Shown here one piece after another: positions 26,237-36,982 of a stretch of DNA of 64,000 nucleotides. The stretch lies in contig NZ_JAHBOH010000001.1 of the NCBI RefSeq assembly GCF_018531375.1, positions 2,728,001 to 2,792,000 of the forward strand, in the 5' to 3' direction. The stretch's first letter is position 1. Every line of letters begins with the position of its first letter. Origin of the DNA: Cellulomonas fulva. Lineage in GTDB: Bacteria > Actinomycetota > Actinomycetes > Actinomycetales > Cellulomonadaceae. Both the position numbers and the translations under genes were made by a program. The notes beneath the pieces are model-generated. The model was not told the DNA's origin. It was given only the letters and a program-made list of their open reading frames with translations, and did not search any database.

Positions 26237-27235
26237 GTGGACGTCTCGACCCTTGCCTGGCTCGTCACGGCGGGCGTGGTCGTCGGACTCATCGTGTTCG
26301 ACTTCTTCGCCCACGTGCGGACGCCGCACGAACCGACGTTCCGCGAGTCGGCCTGGTGGTCGGCCGTCTACATCGCCCTCGCCCTCGTCTTCGGCGTGGG
26401 TCTCGGCATGGTGTCCGGCTGGGACTACGGCGCGGAGTACTTCGCCGGGTACGTGACCGAGAAGAGCCTGTCGGTCGACAACCTCTTCGTCTTCCTCATC
26501 ATCATGACGAAGTTCGCGGTCCCGCGGGCGTACCAGCAGAAGGTCCTGCTGGTCGGCGTCGCGATCGCGCTGGTGCTGCGCACGCTGTTCATCGTGGCCG
26601 GTGCGGCGGCGATCGAGCAGTGGGCCTGGGTCTTCTACATCTTCGGTGCGTACCTGGTCTACACGGGCTGGAACCTGGCGCGGGAGCACGGCGCGGAGCC
26701 TGACCCGGACGCCGGCGAGGGCCTCATGGTCCGCTGGGTCCGCCGCGTGCTGCCGACGACCGACGAGTACCACGGCGACCGCCTCACGACGCGGATCGAC
26801 GGCCGTCGGGTCCTCACGCCGATGCTGCTCGTCATGGTTGCGATCGGCTCGACCGACATCGTCTTCGCGCTCGACTCGATCCCCGCCATCTACGGGCTCA
26901 CCTCGGAGCCGTACATCGTCTTCACGGCGAACGCGTTCGCGCTGCTGGGTCTGCGCCAGCTGTACTTCCTCATCGGCGGGCTGCTCGAGCGCCTGGTCTA
27001 CCTGTCGCAGGGCCTGGCCTTCATCCTGGGCTTCATCGGCGTGAAGCTGTTCCTGCACGCCCTGCACGTCAACGAGGTGCCGTTCATCAACGGCGGCGAG
27101 CCGGTCACGTGGGCGCCCGAGATCCCGATCTGGCTGTCGCTGACCGTCATCCTCGGCACGCTCGCGGTGGCGACCGTGGCGAGCCTGGTCAAGACGCGCC
27201 GCGACGCGCGCACCGACGCCGAAGTGGAGTCCTGA
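26237..27235 (+). CDS. TerC-family membrane protein, first copy (probable metal exporter)
   Basis: A 332-residue integral membrane protein with about 9 helices. TerC signatures: the conserved acidic membrane motif SLSVDNLFVFLIIM and IGSTDIVFALDSIPAIYGLT, plus GLRQLYFLIGGLLERLVYLSQGLAFILGFIGVKLFLHALHVNEVPFINGG. Members behind yybP-ykoY riboswitches act in manganese homeostasis, possibly exporting Mn2+ or loading exported enzymes; the tellurium link is historical. The GTG at 26237 was chosen over a TTG 6 nt earlier because GGAGGT lies 6 nt upstream of it. Operon with a second TerC gene 3 nt downstream. Confidence 0.92.
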   Translation: MDVSTLAWLVTAGVVVGLIVFDFFAHVRTPHEPTFRESAWWSAVYIALALVFGVGLGMVSGWDYGAEYFAGYVTEKSLSVDNLFVFLIIMTKFAVPRAYQQKVLLVGVAIALVLRTLFIVAGAAAIEQWAWVFYIFGAYLVYTGWNLAREHGAEPDPDAGEGLMVRWVRRVLPTTDEYHGDRLTTRIDGRRVLTPMLLVMVAIGSTDIVFALDSIPAIYGLTSEPYIVFTANAFALLGLRQLYFLIGGLLERLVYLSQGLAFILGFIGVKLFLHALHVNEVPFINGGEPVTWAPEIPIWLSLTVILGTLAVATVASLVKTRRDARTDAEVES

Positions 27236-27238
27236 CCC

Positions 27239-28234
27239 GTGGAGGTCCCCCTGCTCGTCTGGGCCGTGTCGCTCGCCCTCGTCGGCGCGCTGCTCGTCGT
27301 CGACGTCGTGGTGGTCTCGCGACGTCCTCACGTCCCGACGACCGCCGAGTGCCTGCGCCACCTCGCCCTGTACGTCGGGCTCGCGGTGGCGTTCGGCCTC
27401 GGCGTGTGGTGGACCTCCGGGGGTCAGTACGCGGGGGAGTTCTTCGCCGGCTGGCTCACCGAGTACTCGCTCTCGGTCGACAACCTGTTCGTCTTCATGC
27501 TGATCATGGCCCGGTTCGCCGTGCCCCGGCAGTACCAGCAGACGGCGCTGCTGGTCGGCATCGTGCTCGCCCTGGTGTTCCGCGCGGTCTTCATCCTGGC
27601 GGGCGCGGCGCTGGTGAGCGCCTTCAGCTGGGTGTTCTACCTGTTCGGCGCGTTCCTCGTGTGGACCGCGTGGAAGGTGGGCCGCGAGGGCATGTCCGAC
27701 GACGAGGACGAGGAGTACAGCCCGCCGCTGCTCCTGCGCCTGGTGCAGCGCTGGTTCCCCGCGACGTCGGAGTACCACGGGGTGCGGCTCACGGTCGTCG
27801 AGGGCGGTCGGCGCCTGATCACGCCGATGCTCGTCGTCCTGGTCGCGCTCGGTGCGACGGACCTGCTGTTCGCGTTCGACTCGATCCCCGCGATCTTCGG
27901 GCTCACCAGCGAGCCGTACCTGATCATCATGGCGAACCTGTTCGCGCTGATGGGTCTGCGCCAGCTGTACTTCCTGCTCGGGGACCTGCTCTCGCGCCTG
28001 GTCTACCTCAGCTACGGCCTGGCGGTGCTGCTCGGCTTCATCGGCGTGAAGCTGGTGCTCGAGGCGCTGCACACCAACGAGGTCGGGTTCATCAACGGCG
28101 GCGAGCCGGTGCCGTGGGCGCCGGAGATCCCGATCTGGGTGTCGCTCGGCGCGATCGTGTTCATCCTCGGCGTGACCGCGGTCGCGAGCCTGCTCAAGTC
28201 CCGCCGCGACGAGCGGGCGGCGCTGGACGCCTGA
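27239..28234 (+). CDS. TerC-family membrane protein, second (tandem) copy
   Basis: A 331-residue paralogue of the preceding gene, clearly similar over the whole length, with the same acidic motifs SLSVDNLFVFMLIM and LGATDLLFAFDSIPAIFGLT and the terminal FINGGEPVPWAPEIPIW block. It differs by an acidic cytoplasmic loop (SDDEDEEYSP) where copy one has a shorter EPDPDAGEG loop. The GTG start is 3 nt after the previous stop, so both are under the same riboswitch. Both copies keep the putative metal-binding residues; whether they form a heteromer is open. Confidence 0.92.
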   Translation: MEVPLLVWAVSLALVGALLVVDVVVVSRRPHVPTTAECLRHLALYVGLAVAFGLGVWWTSGGQYAGEFFAGWLTEYSLSVDNLFVFMLIMARFAVPRQYQQTALLVGIVLALVFRAVFILAGAALVSAFSWVFYLFGAFLVWTAWKVGREGMSDDEDEEYSPPLLLRLVQRWFPATSEYHGVRLTVVEGGRRLITPMLVVLVALGATDLLFAFDSIPAIFGLTSEPYLIIMANLFALMGLRQLYFLLGDLLSRLVYLSYGLAVLLGFIGVKLVLEALHTNEVGFINGGEPVPWAPEIPIWVSLGAIVFILGVTAVASLLKSRRDERAALDA

Positions 28235-28258
28235 CCGCGGCGTCCGGACCGAGCCGCG

Positions 28259-28543
28259 TCAGCCGGCCCAGGGACCGAGCACGACGTCCCACTGCCGCAC
28301 GTGGACCTCGACGACCAGACCCTCGCGCTGGAACGGGTCGGCGTCGAGCAGCGCTCGCACCGCGGCCTCGTCGGACGCCTCGAGGACCAGCAGCGCGCCC
28401 GGCTCACCGCCGACCCACGGTCCCGAGCCGCGCAGCCTCCCCGCCTCGGCGAGCCCGGCCAGGTAGGAGCGGTGCTCGGGGCGCACGACGTCACGGACGT
28501 CGGCGCGCTCGTCGTAGGTGTACCGGACGGCGAAGGTGGCCAT
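28259..28543 (-). CDS. YciI-family protein
   Basis: A 94-residue ferredoxin-fold protein of the YCII family: FAVRYTYDERADVRDVVRPEHRSYLAGLAEAGRLRGSGPWVG, GALLVLEASDEAAVRALLDADPFQREGLVVEVHVRQWDVVLG. The conserved His (PEHRSYL) and the DPF motif are present. Family members are small dehydrochlorinase-like or binding proteins of mostly unknown role. The ATG is preceded by CAGGAT with 6 nt spacing, so the transcript is probably leaderless. It is divergent from the aldo/keto reductase with a 39-nt gap. Confidence 0.88.
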   Translation of the reverse strand: MATFAVRYTYDERADVRDVVRPEHRSYLAGLAEAGRLRGSGPWVGGEPGALLVLEASDEAAVRALLDADPFQREGLVVEVHVRQWDVVLGPWAG

Positions 28544-28549
28544 GACCGC

Positions 28550-28576
28550 ATCCTGCCGCACGAGCGGTGGCAGAGT
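28550..28576. promoter_or_regulatory. Divergent -10 elements for the YciI and aldo/keto reductase genes
   Basis: Minus strand CAGGAT (28555-28550) ends 6 nt before the YciI ATG; plus strand CAGAGT (28571-28576) ends 6 nt before the reductase GTG. Both layouts are leaderless and fit in the 39-nt gap. Confidence 0.4.
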
Positions 28577-28582
28577 GGCGGG

Positions 28583-29401
28583 GTGACCACGTACCTGACC
28601 CTGTCCGACGGGATGCGGATGCCGGCGATCGGCTTCGGTCTCTACAAGGTGTCCGACGAGGAGGCGCAGCCCGCCGTCGCGACGGCGTTGACCGCGGGCT
28701 ACCGGCTGCTCGACACCGCCACCCTGTACGGCAACGAGCGGGCAACGGGCCAGGCGGTGCGGGCCAGCGGGCTCGACCGCGACGAGGTCTTCGTGACGAC
28801 CAAGCTGTGGAACGACGCGCACGGCGAGCAGGCGGCGCGCGCGGCCTTCGCCGCGTCGGTCGAGCGGCTCGGGATCGGTGCGCCGGACCTCTACCTGATC
28901 CACTGGCCGGCGCCGGCGCGGGGGCTGTACGTCGAGACCTGGCGGACGCTGGTGGCCCTGCGCGACGAGGGTCGCGTCCGCTCGGTGGGCGTCTCCAACT
29001 TCGAGCCGGAGCACCTGGAGCGGGTCGTCGCGGCGACGGGCGAGGTGCCCGTGGTGAACCAGGTCGAGCTGCACCCGTACCTGCAGCAGCGCGAGCTGCG
29101 CGCGCTGCACGCCGACCTCGGGGTGATCACCCAGGCGTGGTCGCCGCTCGGGCGCGGCGCGGTGCTCGAGGACCCGGTGCTCGTGGACATCGCCGCCCGC
29201 CACGGCGCGACGCCCGCGCAGGTCGTGCTGCGGTGGCACCTGGACCTCAACGTCGCCGTGATCCCCAAGTCGGTCACGCCGGAGCGCATCCGGAGCAACC
29301 TCGACCTCGCTGGGCTCGACCTGACGGACGAGGACCACGAGCGCATCGCGGCGCTCGACCGCGGCGAGCGCACCGGCTCCCACCCGGACCGGGTGAACTG
29401 A
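28583..29401 (+). CDS. Aldo/keto reductase
   Basis: NAD(P)H-dependent carbonyl reductase, 272 residues, of the group that includes 2,5-diketo-D-gluconate reductases. The catalytic tetrad is visible: Asp and Tyr in LLDTATLYGNE, Lys in TTKLWND, His in DLYLIHWP. Further signatures are VGVSNFEPEHLERVV, VVNQVELHPYLQQ, AWSPLGRGAVLED and the cofactor motif VIPKSVTPERIRSNLD. The substrate is not predictable. The GTG start lacks a Shine-Dalgarno and follows CAGAGT by 6 nt. Confidence 0.92.
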   Translation: MTTYLTLSDGMRMPAIGFGLYKVSDEEAQPAVATALTAGYRLLDTATLYGNERATGQAVRASGLDRDEVFVTTKLWNDAHGEQAARAAFAASVERLGIGAPDLYLIHWPAPARGLYVETWRTLVALRDEGRVRSVGVSNFEPEHLERVVAATGEVPVVNQVELHPYLQQRELRALHADLGVITQAWSPLGRGAVLEDPVLVDIAARHGATPAQVVLRWHLDLNVAVIPKSVTPERIRSNLDLAGLDLTDEDHERIAALDRGERTGSHPDRVN

Positions 29402-29466
29402 CGCGCTCGACGACGCCTCCTCCCGGCGCCGGCACGCACGACACCCGCCGCACCGCACCGAGCGCC

Positions 29467-29526
29467 ATGACGGCACGTTCCCTGACGACACGTTCCATGA
29501 CGACACGTTCCATGACGACGAGACCC
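29467..29526 (+). repeat. 15-bp tandem repeat, 4 units, carrying in-frame ATGs
   Basis: Units at 29467-29481, 29482-29496, 29497-29511 and 29512-29526, built on TGACGACACGTTCC. Three of the four begin with ATG in the frame of the downstream dehydrogenase gene and would encode MTARS/LTTRS/MTTRS. Confidence 0.85.
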
Positions 29527-29541
29527 ACGAGAGAGGCCGCC

Positions 29542-30696
29542 ATGCCGCGCGAGCTGCGCACGCTGCTGACCGAGGACCTGCTGGCGCGCATCCACGAGCG
29601 CGCGGCCACGCACGACCGCGACAACACGTTCCCGCACGAGGACCTGGCGGAGCTCACGGCAGCCGGGTACCTGCGCGCCTTCGTGCCGCAGCGGCTCGGC
29701 GGCGCGGGACTGACGCTCGAGGAGGTCGCGGCCGAGCAGGTCCGGCTCGGCGCCGCCGCGCCCGCCACCGCGCTCGCCGTGAACATGCACCTGGTCGTCA
29801 CGGGCCTCGCCGCGCAGCTCCTGGACCGGGGGGACGACTCCGCGGAGTTCGTCCTGCGCGACGCGGCGGCCGGGGAGGTCTACGCGTTCGGGAACTCCGA
29901 GGCGGGCAACGACCTGGTGATGTTCGGCTCGCGCACGCGTGCGGAGCGCCAGCCCGACGGCGGCTACCGGTTCACCGGGACCAAGATCTTCACCTCGTTG
30001 TCGCCGGTGTGGACCCGCCTGGCGACGTTCGGCCTCGACGACGAGGACCCCGACGACCCGCGGCTCGTCCACGCGGTCGTCGGCCGGGAGGGCGTCACGA
30101 CGAAGGACGACTGGGACACCCTGGGCATGCGCGCGACCCAGTCCGCGACCACGGTCCTCGACGGTGCGTACGCGCCGCCGGCGCAGGTCTACCGGCGCCT
30201 GCCGCCCGGGCCGTCGGCGGACTCGTTCGTCTTCGCCCTGTTCTCGGTGTTCGAGATCCTGCTCGGTGCCGTCTACACGGGCATCGGGCGCCGCGCGATC
30301 GAGCTCGCGGTGGCGAACGCGCGTCGTCGGACCTCCATGAAGGCCGACGGGCGCGCCTACGCCCAGGACCCCGACATCCGTTGGCGGATCGCGGACGCCG
30401 CGCTGCTGCAGGACGGTGCGGAGCTCCAGGTGCGGGCGCTCGCACGGGACGTGGACGAGCGCGTGGACCACGGTGCGCGGTGGTTCGCCCAGCTCGTCGG
30501 GCTCAAGGTGCGCGCGACCGAGTCGGCCCGGCAGGTGGTCGAGCTCGCGCTGCGCGCCTCGGGCGGCGGGTCCTACTTCACGGGCAACGAGCTCGGCCGG
30601 CTGTACCGGGACGTGCTCGCCGGGATCTTCCACCCCTCCGACGACGAGTCGGCCCACGCGACGGTCGCGGCGTCGCACCTGGGGCCGCCCGACTGA
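29542..30696 (+). CDS. Acyl-CoA dehydrogenase-family protein
   Basis: FAD-dependent acyl-CoA dehydrogenase-like enzyme, 384 residues. N-terminal helical domain (DLAELTAAGYLRAFVPQRLGGAGLTLEEVAAEQVRLG), central beta domain (YAFGNSEAGNDLVMFGSRTRAERQPDGGYRFTGTKIFTSLSPVWTRLATFGLDD), and C-terminal helical domain (VYTGIGRRAIELAVANARRR; ELALRASGGGSYFTGNELGRLYRDVLAGIFHPSDDESAH). The active-site base cannot be placed with confidence, and the C-terminus resembles members acting on unusual substrates. The ATG follows GAGAGG by 5-6 nt. Earlier in-frame ATGs at 29467, 29497 and 29512 sit in a tandem repeat and would add MTTRS-type repeats. Confidence 0.88.
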   Translation: MPRELRTLLTEDLLARIHERAATHDRDNTFPHEDLAELTAAGYLRAFVPQRLGGAGLTLEEVAAEQVRLGAAAPATALAVNMHLVVTGLAAQLLDRGDDSAEFVLRDAAAGEVYAFGNSEAGNDLVMFGSRTRAERQPDGGYRFTGTKIFTSLSPVWTRLATFGLDDEDPDDPRLVHAVVGREGVTTKDDWDTLGMRATQSATTVLDGAYAPPAQVYRRLPPGPSADSFVFALFSVFEILLGAVYTGIGRRAIELAVANARRRTSMKADGRAYAQDPDIRWRIADAALLQDGAELQVRALARDVDERVDHGARWFAQLVGLKVRATESARQVVELALRASGGGSYFTGNELGRLYRDVLAGIFHPSDDESAHATVAASHLGPPD

Positions 30697-30714
30697 CGTG
30701 GCAGGGCCGCACCG

Positions 30715-31425
30715 TCACCAGCCTCGCTCGCGCCACTCGTCGAGGTGCGGCCGCTCGGCGCCGAGCGTGGTGTCGGCGCCGTGGCCCGGGTACACCCAGG
30801 CCGAGTCGTCGAACCGGTCGAACAGCCGCTCGACCACGTCGGACCACAGCGACGCGAAGTCCTCGGGGCTGCCGGTCCGTCCCACGCCGCCCGGGAAGAG
30901 CGAGTCACCGGTGAACAGGTGCGCCCGGCCGGGGTGCGAGCCCGGCGCGGCGGCGTGCTCGGGCTCGCGGTAGACCAGCGCGACCGAGCCGGGCGTGTGC
31001 CCGCGCAGCGCGACGACCTCGAGGGTCGCGTGACCGACGACGAGCACGTCGCCGGCGTGCAGGCGGCGGGGGACCGGGACGTCGGCCAGCCGCTCGACCT
31101 CGTCCGCGTCGTCGGCCCCGGCGGCGACGGGAGCGCCTGTGACGGTCACGATCGAGCGCAGCGCGCCGAGGTGGTCGCGGTGCCGGTGGGTGGTGACGAC
31201 GAGGTCGAGGCGCGCCCCGCCGTTGCCCTCGCGGACGAGCGCGAGCAGGCGGTCCGGCTCCGCGGCGGCGTCGACCAGCAGCTGGGCGCCGTCGCGTCGG
31301 CACGTGACCAGGTAGGCGTTGTTCTGCATCGGGCCCACGCCGACCTTGCGGATCTCGATCTCGTCGAGCACGCGCACCGCCGTCGGGCCGCCCACCGTGA
31401 CGTCACCGGTGTAGGCCTCGCTCAT
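30715..31425 (-). CDS. Metallo-beta-lactamase-fold hydrolase (glyoxalase II-like)
   Basis: A 236-residue MBL-fold hydrolase. The metal motif THRHRDHLGAL (HxHxDH) is followed by further ligands in LRGHTPGSVALVY, FTGDSLFPGGVGRTG and YPGHGADT. The length and the GDSLFPGGVGRTGSPEDF block fit the hydroxyacylglutathione-hydrolase-like group that is common in actinobacteria. The ATG overlaps the stop of the upstream GH15 gene (ATGA), so the two are coexpressed. The substrate is unknown; a thiol-ester substrate is the family default. Confidence 0.9.
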   Translation of the reverse strand: MSEAYTGDVTVGGPTAVRVLDEIEIRKVGVGPMQNNAYLVTCRRDGAQLLVDAAAEPDRLLALVREGNGGARLDLVVTTHRHRDHLGALRSIVTVTGAPVAAGADDADEVERLADVPVPRRLHAGDVLVVGHATLEVVALRGHTPGSVALVYREPEHAAAPGSHPGRAHLFTGDSLFPGGVGRTGSPEDFASLWSDVVERLFDRFDDSAWVYPGHGADTTLGAERPHLDEWRERGW

Positions 31426-33338
31426 GCGCCCTCCCGCGCGGCCGTCGCCACGTTCGAGCCCGCCGTCGCGTGGGCTGCCGTCGCCGCGGCGTGGCTGTGG
31501 GCGGCACGGACCAGCGCCAGGTGCGACAGCGCCTGCGGGACGTTGCCGGCCATCCGGCGGCCGTGGGGGTCGTACTGCTCGGCGAGGAGGCCGACGTCGT
31601 TGACGAGCCCGACGAGCGTGTCCAGGACCTCGCCCGCGGCGTCGGGGTCGCCGGTGCGGGCCAGGGCGTCGGCGAGCCAGAACGAGCAGGCGAGGAACGC
31701 GTGCTCGTCCCCGGGGACGCCGTCGTCGGTGCGCTCGACGGGGTACCGGCGCAGGAGACCCGGGGCGATCTCGAGCTCGGCGCGGATCGCCGCGATGGTG
31801 CTGCGGAGGCGCTCGTCGTCGGCCGGGAGAAACCCGACCTGCACCATCTGGAGGAGCGCGGCGTCCGTGTGCCGGGCGCCGTACGCCTGCACGAACGTCC
31901 CGCGCTCGTCGTCCCAGCCGTGCGCCAGGACGTCGGCGTGGATCTCGTCGCGCACCGCGCGCCAGCGCTCGACCGGACCGGACAGGCCGTGCAGCTCGAC
32001 GCCGCGCACGGCCCGGTCGACCGCGGCCCACGCCATGACCTTGGAGTGGACGAAGTGCCGGGGGTCGCCGCGCACCTCCCAGATCCCGCGGTCGGGCTCG
32101 GTCCAGTGCGCCAGGAGCTCCTCGACCAGGTGGCACTGCAGCGACCACGACGCCGGGGTGTCCGTGATGCCCGCGACGCGCGCGGCCTCGAGCGCCGACA
32201 TCACCTCGCCCAGCACGTCGTTCTGCACCTGGCCGACCGCCGCGTTCCCGATCCGGACCGGCCGCGAGCCGGCGTAGCCCGGCAGGTGGTCGAGCTCGCG
32301 CTCCAGGAGCTCGCGCCCGCCGTCGACCCGGTACATGATCTGCAGGTCCGCGGGGTCGCCCGCCACGGCGCGCAGGAGCCAGTCCCGCCACTGCGTGGCC
32401 TCCTCCAGGAAGCCCTGCTCGACGAGCGCCTCGAGCGTGAGCGCGGCGTCGCGCAGCCAGCAGAACCGGTAGTCCCAGTTGCGGGCGCCGCCGAAGTCCT
32501 CGGGCAGCGAGGTCGTGGCCGCGGCGGCGATCCCGCCGGTCTCGAAGTCGGTGAGCAGCCGCAGCACCAGCAACGAGCGCACCACCGCCTCGCGGTGCGG
32601 CCCGTCGTAGGCGCAGTCGCGGGCCCACAGGCCCCAGGCGATGCGGGTGGTGTCGATCCGGTCCGGGATGCTCAGGACCGGCGGCGCCGGGCACCACGAC
32701 GGGATCCAGGTGAGCGACAGCTCGAGCGACTCGCCCTCCCTCATCGTCAGCTCGTCCCGGTGCCGGTGGTCCGTGGCCCGCGGCAGGCGCGTCCCGCGCA
32801 GCAGCAGCGAGTCGGGGCCCGCGACCGCGCGGATCGCGGGGCGGCCACCGTCGTCCACGCGCGTGACCCACGGCTCCACCGCGCCGTACCCGAACCGCAC
32901 GATCCACTCGTGCAGCACCCGCACCTCGCCCTGCGTGCAGTCGATCCGGCGCACGACGTCCGCGCGGTCGTCGCTCAACGGCATCGCCTCGGTGACGACC
33001 GCGGTGCCCGTGGGGGACACGTACGTGGTCTCCAGGACGAACGAGTCGCCGACGTACCGGCGGGTGACCTCCGCGGCGTCGGGGACGGTGAGGAGCCAGC
33101 GCCCGTGGTCCTCGGTGCCGAGCAGCCGCGCGAAGCACGCGCCCGAGTCGATCTGCGGCAGGCAGAGCCAGTCCACCGAGCCACGGCGCGACACCAGCGC
33201 CGTGGTGCGGCCGTCGCCGAGCACGGCGTACTCCCCGATGGGGACGGGCAGCGGCTCGGGGTCGTGAGCCGCGTCGGGTGGCGTGACGTGGTTCGTGCGC
33301 GCGGGGTGGTCAGTCTGCGTGGCGTGGTTCGTCTGCAT
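31422..33338 (-). CDS. Glycoside hydrolase family 15 protein (glucoamylase/trehalase-like)
   Basis: Cytoplasmic GH15-type enzyme, 638 residues, without signal peptide; related actinobacterial proteins hydrolyse trehalose or alpha-glucans. The N-terminal beta-sandwich (IGEYAVLGDGRTTALVSRRGSVDWLCLPQIDSGACFARLLG) is followed by the (alpha/alpha)6 barrel with the first catalytic region (EDFGGARNWDYRFCWLRDAALTLEAL), QNDVLGEVM, and the second catalytic Glu region (PGDEHAFLACSFWLADALARTG). The tail is Ala/His-rich. The start region encodes a three-fold repeat QTNHAT / QTDHPA / RTNHVT; an alternative start at 33419 cannot be excluded. Confidence 0.9.
   Translation of the reverse strand: MQTNHATQTDHPARTNHVTPPDAAHDPEPLPVPIGEYAVLGDGRTTALVSRRGSVDWLCLPQIDSGACFARLLGTEDHGRWLLTVPDAAEVTRRYVGDSFVLETTYVSPTGTAVVTEAMPLSDDRADVVRRIDCTQGEVRVLHEWIVRFGYGAVEPWVTRVDDGGRPAIRAVAGPDSLLLRGTRLPRATDHRHRDELTMREGESLELSLTWIPSWCPAPPVLSIPDRIDTTRIAWGLWARDCAYDGPHREAVVRSLLVLRLLTDFETGGIAAAATTSLPEDFGGARNWDYRFCWLRDAALTLEALVEQGFLEEATQWRDWLLRAVAGDPADLQIMYRVDGGRELLERELDHLPGYAGSRPVRIGNAAVGQVQNDVLGEVMSALEAARVAGITDTPASWSLQCHLVEELLAHWTEPDRGIWEVRGDPRHFVHSKVMAWAAVDRAVRGVELHGLSGPVERWRAVRDEIHADVLAHGWDDERGTFVQAYGARHTDAALLQMVQVGFLPADDERLRSTIAAIRAELEIAPGLLRRYPVERTDDGVPGDEHAFLACSFWLADALARTGDPDAAGEVLDTLVGLVNDVGLLAEQYDPHGRRMAGNVPQALSHLALVRAAHSHAAATAAHATAGSNVATAAREGA
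33282..33335 (-). repeat. 18-bp tandem repeat, 3 units, at the GH15 start codon
   Basis: Read on the minus strand, units 33335-33318, 33317-33300 and 33299-33282 directly follow the ATG. They encode hexapeptides QTNHAT, QTDHPA and RTNHVT. Confidence 0.8.
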
Positions 33339-33454
33339 GGCCCGTCCAGGATCGCGTGACCCGTCGCGTTCGGCACGCCGGGCGGGGCTGCCTGCGCGCC
33401 GACGTGCCGCGCGAGGCACCCCTGCCCGGGGGTTGCGCCGAGGGCGAACCGGTG

Positions 33455-33493
33455 TCGAACGAGTGTGCGACTGTCAGTGCCGGAACGTAGACT
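33455..33493 (+). promoter_or_regulatory. LexA-type SOS box and -10 element of uvrA
   Basis: TCGAAC-GAGT-GTGCGA (33455-33470) differs by one base from the actinobacterial SOS palindrome TCGAAC-N4-GTTCGA. Its right half occupies the expected -35 position, 17 nt from the -10 TAGACT (33488-33493). The GTG start follows the -10 by 7 nt. LexA binding here would block the promoter directly. Confidence 0.65.
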
Positions 33494-33500
33494 CCCAGCC

Positions 33501-36362
<2,862 letters not shown>

Positions 36363-36390
36363 CGCGCTCCGCGCGGGCTCCTCGCGGCGC

Positions 36391-36909
36391 TCAGCCCACC
36401 GGGGCGTCGCGGCGCTCGAGCTGGACGGGCGCCGGCTCGTGCCGCACCGTGAAGTTCACGGAGCGCGCGATGAAGCAGTGCTCGTGCGCGCGATGGTGCA
36501 GGTCCGCCAACACCTGGTCGTCGACCGCGCGCCCGTCCGGGAGCACCGAGGTGCGCACCGTCACGCGGGGGCGCAGCACCACCTCGGTGAACTGGCCGTG
36601 GCCCGCGGCCTCGATCCGCATCGTGCCGGACGCCGCGTCGGTGTACCCGACGACGACCAGGCCCGCCGAGGCGGCGAGGTGCAGGAACCACAGCATGTGG
36701 CACTGGGCGAGCGCGCCGACCATCAGGTCCTCGGGCGACCAGCGTGCCGGGTCCCCGCGGAAGCCGGGGTCGGACGTGCCGGGCAACCGGGGCTTGTCGC
36801 CCGAGACGAGCTCGTGGTCGCGGCCGTAGGACGTGTACGTCGTCGTGCCTGCCGAGCCGGCGCCCGTCCAGGTCAGGTCCACCGAGTACGAGTGCAGCAG
36901 CTGTGCCAT
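36391..36909 (-). CDS. OsmC/Ohr-family protein
   Basis: A 172-residue OsmC-fold protein, family of organic-hydroperoxide reductases. Both reactive Cys are present, in MVGALAQCHMLWFLHLA and HEHCFIARSVNF. The N-terminal SYGRDHELVSGDKPRLPGTSDPGFRGDPARWSPEDLMVG segment fits a peroxide-detoxifying OsmC-like subgroup. The ATG is preceded by TAGCGT with 6 nt spacing (leaderless layout). It is divergent from uvrC across 73 nt. Which physiological peroxide it reduces is unknown. Confidence 0.9.
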   Translation of the reverse strand: MAQLLHSYSVDLTWTGAGSAGTTTYTSYGRDHELVSGDKPRLPGTSDPGFRGDPARWSPEDLMVGALAQCHMLWFLHLAASAGLVVVGYTDAASGTMRIEAAGHGQFTEVVLRPRVTVRTSVLPDGRAVDDQVLADLHHRAHEHCFIARSVNFTVRHEPAPVQLERRDAPVG

Positions 36910-36915
36910 GGCCTC

Positions 36916-36921
36916 ACGCTA
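36916..36921 (-). promoter_or_regulatory. -10 element of the OsmC-family gene
   Basis: TAGCGT on the minus strand ends 6 nt before the ATG at 36909. Confidence 0.45.
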
Positions 36922-36962
36922 GCCCCGTCCGTCGGCGCTGTCCGGGCATCGGTGTGTCCCAC

Positions 36963-36981
36963 GCTCGAACTAGGCTCGAAC
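36963..36981 (+). promoter_or_regulatory. uvrC -10 element within a GCTCGAAC direct repeat
   Basis: GCTCGAAC occurs twice (36963-36970 and 36974-36981). The -10 TAGGCT (36971-36976) bridges them and ends 6 nt before the uvrC ATG. TCGAAC is an SOS half-site, but the two copies point the same way. Confidence 0.45.
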
Positions 36982-36982
36982 C

